A DNA stretch of 28,591 nucleotides, from positions 1-28,591 of the forward strand of contig CAZDDZ010000027.1 of the NCBI GenBank assembly GCA_964504285.1. Reading direction: 5' to 3'. The notes beneath the pieces are model-generated. The model saw nothing but the letters and a program-made list of their open reading frames with translations. It was not told the origin of the DNA and searched no databases. Position numbers and translations under genes: made by a program. This DNA comes from Pseudoflavonifractor sp964504285. GTDB taxonomy: Bacteria > Bacillota > Clostridia > Oscillospirales > Oscillospiraceae. Below are positions 13,845-22,700 of this stretch, piece after piece (position 1 is the first letter of the stretch; each line of letters begins with the position of its first letter).

Positions 13845-15368
13845 ATAGAAGGCTTTCTTACCTTTGCTCACGAGCTGATTTGGCAGCTCCTCAATAACAT
13901 TGCCGAATTTTTTATTGTAATCGGCAAGGCGCTGCTGGGTATTCCCACCAGCTTTGTCCAATACGCCACCATTGTCGCTGCCTACTGGGCCGGTTTTACA
14001 CTGCTGCAAAAGATTTTGCTGGTACTTTTGGTGGGTATCCTGCTGGCCATTCTGGCGCTGCTGCTCTACAAGGTCTTTCTCGCCATCCGCAGCAGAGTGC
14101 ACAAACGGCGGGTAGAACTGAACAACGAGGATTTGATGGGAGAAATCGCCTCCCTCAACAAGCAGGTTTCCGACCTAATTGACGAAAAGAGTAAAATTTT
14201 AGCTATGAAGGTTTCCCAGCTGGGGCTTCGCCCCGGCGACGACGGTGTGTCCGCAGGCGGCGAGAATGGCGCAACCACCGACGCAGAGGCCAGCCGCTTC
14301 CCCAAGCTCACCCTGGTGGATGAATTTTTCTCCCAGCCCGAGGACAAGCCTTGGGACGAGGAGATCACCTTGCCCCAGCTCATGGAAAATTACCGCAACT
14401 TTGCCGCCTCTCGCATGAAGCTATATTACACACCTCAAATTGTCCGGCTCTTCTTTGCCAGCATGGCGGCCAGTCGCCTAATTATTCTGGAGGGTATCTC
14501 CGGTACGGGTAAAACCAGTCTGCCGTATTCGGTCTCCCGCTTCTTTCAGAACCCGGCGGGTATTGTATCGGTACAGCCATCCTACCGGGATCGCTCCGAG
14601 CTTTTAGGGTATTTTAACGAGTTTACCAAGCGCTTTAACGAAACCGAGTTCCTTCGCCACCTCTATTCCGCCGGATACCGGGAGGAGCCCAGCCTTATCG
14701 TCCTGGACGAGATGAATCTCTCCCGCATTGAGTATTACTTTGCCGAGATGCTCTCGGTGCTGGAAATGCCCAACGCCGACGAGTGGGTGCTGGATCTGGT
14801 GCCTATTCAGTGGCCCAGCGATCCTAAGCGTCTGAACGACGGTAAGCTTACCGTGCCCACCACCCTCTGGTTTGTGGGTACCGCTAACAACGACGATTCC
14901 ACCTTTACCATTACGGATAAGGTGTACGACCGCGCTATGGCCATTGATATTAACGAACGCGCCGATCCCTTTGAATGCCCTGACACACCGCCCGCCTATC
15001 TCCGGGCCGGACATTTGGAGGAGCTGTTTGCCACCGCCAAGGTCGAGTTTGCCGTCAGTGAAAAGAACCTGGATCGTCTTTCCAAGCTGGACGACTTTCT
15101 TCAGAGTCACTTTAAGCTGGCCATCGGCAACCGTATTTCTAAGCAAATGAAGGACTTTGTCCCTGTGTATATTGCCTGTGGCGGCACCGAAATGGACGCC
15201 CTGGACTACATGATTCAGCGGAAAATCCTCAAGAAGTTTGAAAGTCTCAACCTCTCCTTTGCCCGTGACGAGGTGGGGGATCTGATTACCTACATGGAAA
15301 AGCTGTTTGGCAAAACCGGCTTGCCCATGTGCAAGAAATATCTGCAAAAGCTGCAAACCATGTTTTAA
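13845..15368 (+). CDS. Membrane-anchored McrB-like AAA+ ATPase, apparent AUA start
   Basis: A 507-residue protein if it begins at ATA 13845. That codon follows AAAGGAGG by 7 bases, and no ATG, GTG or TTG occurs in frame between the upstream stop (13791) and a TTG at 14016 that lacks a site. The N-terminal ~80 residues hold two or three hydrophobic segments, then a short charged coiled stretch near 90-125. The AAA+ domain has Walker A GISGTGKT (217-224), Walker B LIVLDEMN (D288, E289), sensor GTANND (345-350) and KVYDRA with a probable arginine finger at R363. The DEMNLSRIEYYFAEML stretch is McrB-like. McrB normally drives DNA translocation for a McrC nuclease; here no nuclease is encoded and the protein is membrane-bound. 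Directly upstream of its probable partner (24-base gap). Confidence 0.85.
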   Translation: MEGFLTFAHELIWQLLNNIAEFFIVIGKALLGIPTSFVQYATIVAAYWAGFTLLQKILLVLLVGILLAILALLLYKVFLAIRSRVHKRRVELNNEDLMGEIASLNKQVSDLIDEKSKILAMKVSQLGLRPGDDGVSAGGENGATTDAEASRFPKLTLVDEFFSQPEDKPWDEEITLPQLMENYRNFAASRMKLYYTPQIVRLFFASMAASRLIILEGISGTGKTSLPYSVSRFFQNPAGIVSVQPSYRDRSELLGYFNEFTKRFNETEFLRHLYSAGYREEPSLIVLDEMNLSRIEYYFAEMLSVLEMPNADEWVLDLVPIQWPSDPKRLNDGKLTVPTTLWFVGTANNDDSTFTITDKVYDRAMAIDINERADPFECPDTPPAYLRAGHLEELFATAKVEFAVSEKNLDRLSKLDDFLQSHFKLAIGNRISKQMKDFVPVYIACGGTEMDALDYMIQRKILKKFESLNLSFARDEVGDLITYMEKLFGKTGLPMCKKYLQKLQTMF

Positions 15369-15392
15369 AATTACGTTAAAGGGGGTCTTTCC

Positions 15393-17333
15393 ATGGCTGG
15401 CATTGACAAGCTATATCTCAAATACCGCAACCGGGTACAGCGCTATTTGGAGGAGGACCCCTATTATCAGTATCTTCTGGAACTGATTGCCGCCGGGCGG
15501 CCCACCATTACCCAGTTTAACCGGGTGCTGGATAAGTCTATTGACGAGAAGTGGCTGGAGGCCATTGAGGAGGTCATTCCCGCCATCCACGAAATCATTG
15601 CCCATCCACGCCGTTTTCTCAAAACAGTGGAAGAGCTCAAGCCGGTGGAAAAGGTGAGCAAGATTAGCACCTCCACCGTGCAGCACCTGGCTTCCCACAC
15701 CCAGTATATTTCCGGTATGCGGGGCGGCACCATTTTTCCCGGAAAGCTGCTTACCATCGAGAGCGACGAGAGCATTGACCTGTACGAAAATCGCTTTGTG
15801 GCCACCCTCATTCGCAAGCTGGGCGAATTTCTGGAAAAGCGCACCGGAGCTCTGTTCTGGGATTCGGGTGACGAACAGACCTCGGTTCTGCGTATGGAGT
15901 CCACCGTAGAGGATGACTACGAGCTGATTGAGTACAAGCTGGACATGACGGTACACAACAAGCAGACCTACCTGGAAAACGATACGGGTAAGCTGGAGGT
16001 ATTTAAACGGATTGACCGGGTACGCCGGGTGCTTACCGACTTTAAGCAGTCTGCCTTTATGGCCGAAATGGGCCAGTGTGCCCCCGTCAAATCTCCCGTC
16101 CAGCGCACCAACCAGATCATTAAAAACCCCGACTACCGCAAGTGCTACGACCTGTGGCAGTTTTTGGAGCGGTACGACCAGGTGGGCTACTCCATCGATG
16201 TGCGGGAGACTGCCCTGGACTTTGACGAGGACTATCTCTTTCAGATGTACGGCAACCTGGCCATGGGGTACACCGTCTTTAAATCCCTGCTGGAGGGCGA
16301 CCTGCGCCGCATTACTGAGCCGCCCAAGCGGCGCAAAAGCATTAAGCCCAAATTTGTCAAGCAAATCGTGGAGGAGTTCGTGGACGACTACGACCTGCCC
16401 GATGTGGAAATTCGCCGGGTGATTATTGAAGAGGTCACCAAGGCCCAGGCCGAAATCGAGCGCCGCACGAAGGAACTGAAAGCGCAAAAGCCCGTCTCCG
16501 CCGACAAGGAAAAAGAAAAGGAACGTCTGGCCAAGGAGAAGGAAAAGGAACGGGAAAAAGCCCGCCTTGCCAAAGAAAAGGAGCGGGAGAAGGCCAAAGC
16601 CGCCGCCCAAAAGGCCAAGGAGCAGGAAAAGGCAAAGCTGGCCAAGCAAAAGGAACTGGAAAAGGCCCGCCTTGCCAAAGAAAGGGAGCGAGAAAAGGCC
16701 CGTCTAGCCAAGCAGAAGGAAAAAGAGCGGGAAAAAATCCGCCTTGCCAAGGAAAAAGAACGGGAAAAGGCCAAGGCTGCTGCCGCCAAGGAGCGGGAAA
16801 AGGCCGCCGCGCAAAAAGCTAAGGAGCAAGAGAAAGCCAAGGCCGCCGCGCAAAAGGCTAAAGCGCAGGAGAAGGCAAAATCAGCCGCCACAAAGACCAA
16901 GAAGCAGGAAAAACCGGAGGCTGAGAAAGCAAAGACTCCATCACAAAAGCCCCGTAAGGCTGCCGCGCCTAAGCCAAAGGCCCCCAAACCCGTACTCCCC
17001 TTGACAGTGGAACCCATCTCCACTCCCGAGCCGATTCCTGAGCCCGTGGCCGTAGCTTCAGCTGAAGCTGCTTTGGTGCCGGAGATCATATCTCCGCCAA
17101 AGTCCGAGCCGCTTCCCACCCCCGATGTAACTTTCCAGCCTGTGTCCCAACCGGACTTTCTGGAGCTTCTAACCGAAGTACCGTCCCCCGCTCCGGCTGA
17201 GCCGGAGTCAACTTCCGAACCTATTGCGGAGCCCCTTCCGGAGCCCACACCCGCACCGAAGCCCAAGCTTGAATTTCCCTCCAATCCCCTTACCGACTGG
17301 ATACGGCGGCGCAGGGAGCGGGATCGGAAATAA
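15393..17333 (+). CDS. DUF2357-like protein with long charged helix and proline-rich tail
   Basis: A 646-residue cytoplasmic protein. Residues 1 to about 310 resemble DUF2357, a domain known from McrB-associated restriction loci, with phrases such as FPGKLLTIESDESIDLYENRF and an aromatic-rich end. In those loci it is often joined to a PD-(D/E)xK nuclease; I see no such motif here. Instead residues about 370-530 are a very long Lys/Glu/Ala helix built of KEKEREKARLAKEKE-type repeats, followed by a Pro/Glu/Ser tail (about 530-620) and a basic end WIRRRRERDRK. The layout recalls TolA-like spacer helices. The ATG at 15393 follows AAAGGGGG. It probably works with the ATPase just upstream as a regulator, adaptor or tether reaching from membrane to a substrate (inference). 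Confidence 0.8.
   Translation: MAGIDKLYLKYRNRVQRYLEEDPYYQYLLELIAAGRPTITQFNRVLDKSIDEKWLEAIEEVIPAIHEIIAHPRRFLKTVEELKPVEKVSKISTSTVQHLASHTQYISGMRGGTIFPGKLLTIESDESIDLYENRFVATLIRKLGEFLEKRTGALFWDSGDEQTSVLRMESTVEDDYELIEYKLDMTVHNKQTYLENDTGKLEVFKRIDRVRRVLTDFKQSAFMAEMGQCAPVKSPVQRTNQIIKNPDYRKCYDLWQFLERYDQVGYSIDVRETALDFDEDYLFQMYGNLAMGYTVFKSLLEGDLRRITEPPKRRKSIKPKFVKQIVEEFVDDYDLPDVEIRRVIIEEVTKAQAEIERRTKELKAQKPVSADKEKEKERLAKEKEKEREKARLAKEKEREKAKAAAQKAKEQEKAKLAKQKELEKARLAKEREREKARLAKQKEKEREKIRLAKEKEREKAKAAAAKEREKAAAQKAKEQEKAKAAAQKAKAQEKAKSAATKTKKQEKPEAEKAKTPSQKPRKAAAPKPKAPKPVLPLTVEPISTPEPIPEPVAVASAEAALVPEIISPPKSEPLPTPDVTFQPVSQPDFLELLTEVPSPAPAEPESTSEPIAEPLPEPTPAPKPKLEFPSNPLTDWIRRRRERDRK
16504..16990 (+). repeat. 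In-frame Lys/Glu/Ala repeat region
   Basis: Degenerate tandem units such as AAG-GAG-AAG and GCC-CGC-CTT-GCC-AAA encode REKARLAKEKE-like repeats. They form the predicted long helix of the DUF2357-like protein. Such sequence can change length by slippage or recombination. Confidence 0.8.
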
Positions 17334-17363
17334 ACAAAAACCTTATGAGAGGAGGCATGAACC

Positions 17364-18077
17364 ATGGATGGCAAGCAAAAAAAACTGCTTAGCCATATTG
17401 TTATGGTCATGGCTCCTCTCCTTGTGCTCTTGAGCATTACCGTGGCCTGGTTTATTTCTTCCCAAACCGTGCATCTGTCCGAGATGAGCTTTGCCTCCCA
17501 GGACACCGGCCCCGGCGCAGTGCTCTACCAGGCCGCCAAGCTGGAAAACCGCACCTACACTGCCCCGCTGGAGGCTGCCCCCGCTACCCTGGCCCACGAT
17601 ATTACCTGGGGCAAAAGGGAGACCATTGAAAATTCCCACATTACCATTGAAGATATGCTCCCCGGCCAGTGTGAATATTTTCTTTTGGTATCCGATGGAC
17701 GCTTTATCCCCCAACTGACCAATGTGAAGATAACGCCCGGCGATGCGCAGCAATTCCCCGCCCTTTCTCAGTGCCTGGGGCTTTATCTCCTTCCAACCGC
17801 AATCAACTTGGATATCGATGTAGAGGGCCAGACCGACCCTTCTGCCAAAATTGAAATTACCCGGGCTGATAACGGTATCCTGATGAATGCTGTCTTTCAG
17901 ACCGACCCAATCGGCGCCCTTACCCCCACAGCCGTCCGGCAGGCCTATATTCTTGCCGTCTACTGCGACCCGGTATATGGGCAGAACGGCAAGCATGACC
18001 GGCAAACCCATGCGGGCACTCTGACCGGCAGCATTTCCTTCTCGCTGTCCTTCGACAGTGTTAAGGAGGGTGGGTAG
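17364..18077 (+). CDS. SipW-type-signal exported protein, unknown function
   Basis: A 237-residue protein. The N-terminus MDGKQKKLLS leads into a hydrophobic stretch ending in ITVAWFISS (A-W-F at 28-30), a SipW-type signal. The rest has camelysin-like strand phrases, such as ENSHITIEDMLPGQCEYFLLVSDG, a conserved-looking LPG-turn also found in TasA-type proteins. It ends in SISFSLSFDSV. The ATG at 17364 follows GAGGAGG; the ATG at 17357 is in another frame. It is followed after one base by the second signal peptidase gene, whose ribosome-binding site lies within this gene's end. This is its likely dedicated protease (inference). Possibly a minor subunit or tip protein. Confidence 0.8.
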   Translation: MDGKQKKLLSHIVMVMAPLLVLLSITVAWFISSQTVHLSEMSFASQDTGPGAVLYQAAKLENRTYTAPLEAAPATLAHDITWGKRETIENSHITIEDMLPGQCEYFLLVSDGRFIPQLTNVKITPGDAQQFPALSQCLGLYLLPTAINLDIDVEGQTDPSAKIEITRADNGILMNAVFQTDPIGALTPTAVRQAYILAVYCDPVYGQNGKHDRQTHAGTLTGSISFSLSFDSVKEGG

Positions 18078-18078
18078 T

Positions 18079-18669
18079 ATGGGCAAAAAACTCCTTTCCA
18101 TTGCCGTAAACGTGCTGTGCGTAGCCGCCATTATTCTTTCTCTGGCGGCAGGTTGGGCGGCTATTAGCACGCCCAAGGGTAAGGCCCCCTCCCTATTGGG
18201 CTGTTCCATGCTCACGGTACTCACCGGAAGCATGGAGCCTGCCTTGCCACAAAACAGCCTGATTTTAGTCCGGGAAACTGCCCCCTCCCAAATTCGGGCA
18301 GGGGACATTATTACTTTTTATACCAGCATTGCCGGGTACAGTGGAGTCATCAACACTCACCGGGTGGTAGAAGTCACACAGGAAAACGGCGCACCCGCCT
18401 TTTACACCCAGGGCGACGCCAACCCCATGCCGGATGCAGAACCGGTGCGGAGCAGCCAGCTTATCGGCAGAGTTTTTTTCTGCTCCCTGCCCCTGGGCAT
18501 GGCGGTCTCCTTCCTGCGGCAGCCGGTGGTTTTTTTGCTGCTGATTCTGGTGCCCCTGCTGCTGATTATTTTCCGATCAGCCTTACAGCTTGTTCGTATG
18601 GGCAAGGAGGAGGTTCGCCGGGCCCAGCAGGAACTGGAGGAGGCGCGGCATGAGCAAGAGAACAGGTAA
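18079..18669 (+). CDS. Signal peptidase I, SipW/ER type (second of three)
   Basis: A 196-residue membrane protease with an N-terminal membrane segment (about 5-28), catalytic serine in LTGSMEPAL (S51), catalytic histidine in INTHRVV (H94) and GDANPMPD. A C-terminal membrane segment (about 155-175) precedes a charged helix. The Ser-His dyad assigns it to the SipW/ER class. The ATG at 18079 follows AAGGAGGG within the upstream gene; a longer version from 18058 is unlikely. It overlaps the next peptidase gene by 20 bases. Substrates are presumably A-W-F signal proteins of this locus. Confidence 0.9.
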   Translation: MGKKLLSIAVNVLCVAAIILSLAAGWAAISTPKGKAPSLLGCSMLTVLTGSMEPALPQNSLILVRETAPSQIRAGDIITFYTSIAGYSGVINTHRVVEVTQENGAPAFYTQGDANPMPDAEPVRSSQLIGRVFFCSLPLGMAVSFLRQPVVFLLLILVPLLLIIFRSALQLVRMGKEEVRRAQQELEEARHEQENR

Positions 18670-19105
18670 ACGGGCGCTCACGCCGCCCGCTCGTCCCTTT
18701 GGCATTTTGGACGGCGTTTTTATTCTGCTGTGCGGCGCGCTCGTGCTGCTTATTTTGGCGGCGGCTCTGCTGCCCCGGCTGCTAGGGTACATGCCTTACG
18801 CAATTTCCTCCAACAGCATGTCCCCCACCCTGAATCGGGGCGATCTGGTTTTTGCGGCCCCCACATCGCTGGACTCCCTAGGGGTGGGCGACATTGTGGT
18901 CTTTGAAACAGAAACCGGCCCCATCACCCACCGCGTCTACTCCATTGACGAGATTAGCCGTACCCTGCGCACCAAGGCAGACCGCTCCGTTCATCTGGAC
19001 CCCGCCCCGGTAACTGAGCGTCGGATTTTGGGTCGGGTGTACTACAAACTGCCCCTATTGGGCCACATCAGTCTGGCTGTAGGCGGGAAGGAGACCGTAA
19101 CATGA
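18650..19105 (+). CDS. Short SipW-type signal peptidase (third of three)
   Basis: A 151-residue protease. One N-terminal membrane segment (about 20-45) precedes catalytic SSNSMSPTL (S56) and PITHRVYSI (H94). Unlike the other two peptidases of the locus, it has no C-terminal membrane segment and lacks the GDAN box; LRTKADRSVHLDP takes its place. The ATG at 18650 lies inside the previous gene with GGAGGAGG upstream, so translation is coupled. Its end overlaps the next ATG (ATGA). Size and divergence suggest a specialised substrate, perhaps the products of 19102 or the giant protein, or partly altered activity. Confidence 0.85.
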   Translation: MSKRTGKRALTPPARPFGILDGVFILLCGALVLLILAAALLPRLLGYMPYAISSNSMSPTLNRGDLVFAAPTSLDSLGVGDIVVFETETGPITHRVYSIDEISRTLRTKADRSVHLDPAPVTERRILGRVYYKLPLLGHISLAVGGKETVT

Positions 19106-19743
19106 GCCAGCGAAATTACCGCCGCCTGACCCGCGGCCTGTTTTTATTTCTGTTCCTGGTTTTTTTTCTGCTGTACCTTCTTCTCTCCGGGCGGCCGGAA
19201 CACAGCACCCGCACCGGCAGTGGCAGCCACTGGAAGGAGCGGCACCTGACGCTGGGCGAGGTGCGGGTAAGTGAAATCCGCAGCGGCGGCTTTATTGTAA
19301 ATGAATTTCCAATTCCCGGGGCTACACGCATGGGGGATGCGGATTTTAATGAAAACGTTCTTCGCTGCTCCACCTCGGTCTACAACGAGGGTGAGGTGGC
19401 GGTCGAGGTGACGGCCTCTATCTACGGCACCAAAAAAAATGATGTTGCTATTCTTAACCCCGGTCTGTGCTGTGGCTTTTACCATCGAGACGGCGCGGAA
19501 GAAGCTGCGGATGAGGACTTTGCCGCCCTGCTGTCCTCTCCCCGCTGGGAGAAAACTCCCCGAAGCGAAAAAAACCTGGAGCTTTATATTCAAGACAGCA
19601 GCTCCTTTCGCCTGGAGCCGGGTGAAACACGCAGCCTCTCACTTCTTTTTTGGGTGGATGCCGACCATGTGCCCACACTCACCAATCTGGAGCGTGAGGG
19701 GTACAGCGTTACTGTAAAACTGACCTCCCGCCAGGCAGTATAA
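19102..19743 (+). CDS. Small membrane-anchored exported protein, unknown
   Basis: A 213-residue protein. A basic start (MSQRNYRRLTR) precedes a hydrophobic segment at about 12-29 without an A-W-F motif, so it is either a plain signal anchor or a signal peptide. The outside domain has PGATRM (72-77), as in the product of 8286 (PGAVRM). It ends in SLLFWVDADHVP..., a faint echo of the W-x-E-G-x-D motif of the subunits, but without its glycine and cysteine. The start overlaps the previous stop (ATGA). A divergent member of the same family is likely. Confidence 0.7.
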   Translation: MSQRNYRRLTRGLFLFLFLVFFLLYLLLSGRPEHSTRTGSGSHWKERHLTLGEVRVSEIRSGGFIVNEFPIPGATRMGDADFNENVLRCSTSVYNEGEVAVEVTASIYGTKKNDVAILNPGLCCGFYHRDGAEEAADEDFAALLSSPRWEKTPRSEKNLELYIQDSSSFRLEPGETRSLSLLFWVDADHVPTLTNLEREGYSVTVKLTSRQAV

Positions 19744-19774
19744 TCATTTTTTTAACAGAAAGGAGGCGGGGAAT

Positions 19775-22700
19775 ATGGGAAAATACCATACCGAGGACGC
19801 AAAGCGACTGCTTCCGGACGCCCCGCCCGCCCGTCTGCCGGAGGAGGCGCTTCTTGCCCGGCTTAAGGCCGACAAAAGCTATCGCCGCAGCACCAGTTTG
19901 ACCCGGCGCCTCTTTTACCGCCCCCAGCGGCTTTTTACCACCAATGCGCCCAGTCGCCTGCTCCCCTCCAAGGCGGTCAAGGAACTGCGCTACCGCATGA
20001 TTGCCCTGGTTACCAGCTTTGCTCTGCTGCTGGGTCTGGTCAATGTTTCTCCTCTGGGGCTTTTCTCCCTGGTGAAGAAGGCGGCAGCGGTTACAAACGG
20101 CGTTGGCGCTGACTATACTTGGCTGCTGTCACATGCGGGCACAGAATTAGACCCCTATGAAATTACCTCCCCAGAGCAGCTGCGTTCCCTTGCCCTATTA
20201 GTGCAGAACCTTCCCAATGCCGACAGTACCACCGATATTATCATTGACGGCATAACATACCGGGTGGGACCCGGTCAGGCAGACATTCGCCCCAACAGCA
20301 TAACCACCTTCCCTCTTTTTCCCACGGAGACTTTCCCCGTGGAGGAGCCCGCCGCACCAGAGGACACTGCCCCGCCCGTGGAAGAGCCCCTTCCCTCGGA
20401 AGAGCCCCCCTCCTCTGAGGAGACTCCGCCCCCCACTCTCCCGGAATCAACGGAGCCTGTCCCTTCCCCCTCCGATACCCCCGTTCCCTCTGGCAGCGAA
20501 GCCCCCGCCCCCACAGAGCCCACCCAGCCCGCACCCGCCCCGGAGGAGGAGCATATCCCCACCGTTTTACCCGCCGGCCTTTCACTGGGTATAACGACCA
20601 GCGTCATGCCCGCCCCCCTTTCGGTGACGGATGAACTTCAAACTGATACCTCCGCCGATTCTATTTCCCCTGACCCATCCCCTTCACAGGGTGAGGTACC
20701 ATCACCTTCTCCCTCAGAGAGCGACCTTCCCGCTCCTGTTCCCTCCGAAAGTGAAGTACCCACTCCCGCACCGTCAGAGAGTGACGCCCCCGCCCCCGTT
20801 CCCTCCCAAAGCGAAGTACCCAATCCCGCACCGTCGGAGAGTAATGTCCCTGCCCCTGCTCCTTCCGAAAGTACCTCCCCTGCTCCCGTACCGTCGGAAA
20901 GTGAAGCACCTATCCCTTCCCAGAGCGAGGAGCCTTCTCTCCCTATCCCCTCCGAAAGCGAAGCCCCAGCCCCAGAGGAAAATTTGGGTAATTCATTGCC
21001 CATTACAACCATGGATGTGCCGTACAGCCTTCCTGTGCCCGTCGGGCTGGAGCACTGCTATTTTAAGCTTACCGCAGACTTAAGCCTTTCTAACTACTCC
21101 GCCGATAGTGCCGACGGGGGGTCGCTGCTCTATTGGCTGCCCATCGGTACCTTAACCGGCTTTACCTCTGACGGTACCCTGACCGGCACCCCCTTTCAGG
21201 GCACTTTTGACGGAAACGGAAAGACCATTACTTCCTTTTACTATGCTCCGGACCCCGCCACCAAAAGTACTAATGCGGGCTACGGCCTCTTTGGCTATGT
21301 GGGCGACAAGGGCACAGTAAAAGGTCTGACTATCCGCACTGAAAGGCCGGTGGAAAACAATCCCAATGAAACAATTACCATTCCCTGGCTGCTAAGCGTG
21401 CTGCGAAAGGTAGAGGGTGACAAGATTGTTGATGTCCCCAGCCCCCTGGGTAACCAAGACTACGCCGTAGGCGTGCTTGCGGCCGCCTGCGCGGGCAGAC
21501 TGGAAAACTGCACTGTCTCCCAGGCGGATTTGAGCTACGAGTACAGTACCGCCGGTGCGGCTGCCATTGCCGTAGGCGGTGTGGCAGGAATTGTCAGCGG
21601 CGGCACACTGACCGACTGTCTCTTTTTGGGCAAGCTGTTCACAACCAACAGCTCCGGAAGCAATCAAATCCTCTCCTCCATCGGCGGCGTGGCGGGCCTT
21701 TTGTCTGGTGCCACGGCGACCTTAAATCAGTGCGCCTCGGGCGCCGACATCAGCATTGACAACGGTACCAGCACCAGTGAGGGCGGCGGTGTGGGTGGCC
21801 TGTATGGATACAGCGCCGCCGCCGTCACCTTGGAGCGATGCTTTACCACCGGCGCAGTGCGCGCCAACCATGACGGCGGGGGCATTGCAGGCCGGGCAAA
21901 GGGGATTCTAGCCTTTACCGACGGCTTTAGTACTGTGGCCGTTGGAAAGCGCGCCCCCGGTAACACCGCCCTCACCGCCAGCCGCACCGAGGGCATGGGC
22001 GGCCTTCTGGGCAGCAGTGCTGCCGCTGGTACCACCTTGACCAACGTCTATTTCGCCGGTAGCCTGCTGGAGCCGCAGTTTGGCGCGATTGCGGGTTCCG
22101 TGACCGCCAATCTTATATTTGACAACGTGGCGGTAGACGGCACCCAGGTGCCCCATGCCCTGTTCAGGCGCAGCACAGTCAGCCCTTCCGCCTTGCGAAA
22201 CCTGAGCGGTATTGACGCGCTTGCCCCCACTACCGATACCGATCCGGCAACCCAGTGGATTCGCTCTACCGACACGGCTCAGCCCCAGCTCGCCTGGTGC
22301 CAAAATCCCACCGCGCCCCCTGCTGTGAAGGCGCTTTCCGACTTTGCGGCAAAGCGCTGGTTTACTCCAACAGCCGAACATGCATATTCGGGCACTGATG
22401 GCGTTTATCATCTTTACCGGCTGAAGGATGCTGTTACAGGGGGCGCACCCGATACCCTGGGTGCCTTGTCCCTGGACAGTAGCCGCACGTATTTCTCCCC
22501 GGACAAATCCACCGTCCTTGGCGGTGAATACACAGCCTCTGTCACTGTGGATGGTGTCATCCTGCCTGCCATTCGCAGTGCCCTCACCGCTGTGAACCAG
22601 AGTGAGGGTAATGCCGATCTCATTGACAGCAGCGATACCCTTCTTCGCTTTGTCAGCCGGACCAATCAAGCCCCCGGCGGCTATGTGGGCAGCGTGTACC

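Noticed and set aside
13845..17333. Active McrBC-type restriction system
   Set aside because: No nuclease motif, no DNA-recognition domain and no methylase seen; membrane segments and the surface-gene context argue against it.
15411..17506. Long minus-strand frames (412 and 372 codons) opposite the DUF2357-like gene
   Set aside because: They are antisense to a clear coding region; their Phe/Leu/Ser-rich repeats are the mirror of the Lys/Glu/Ala helix.
20665..20975. CRISPR array or non-coding tandem repeat
   Set aside because: The units are short, degenerate and in frame, with no spacers; they encode Pro/Ser/Glu repeats.
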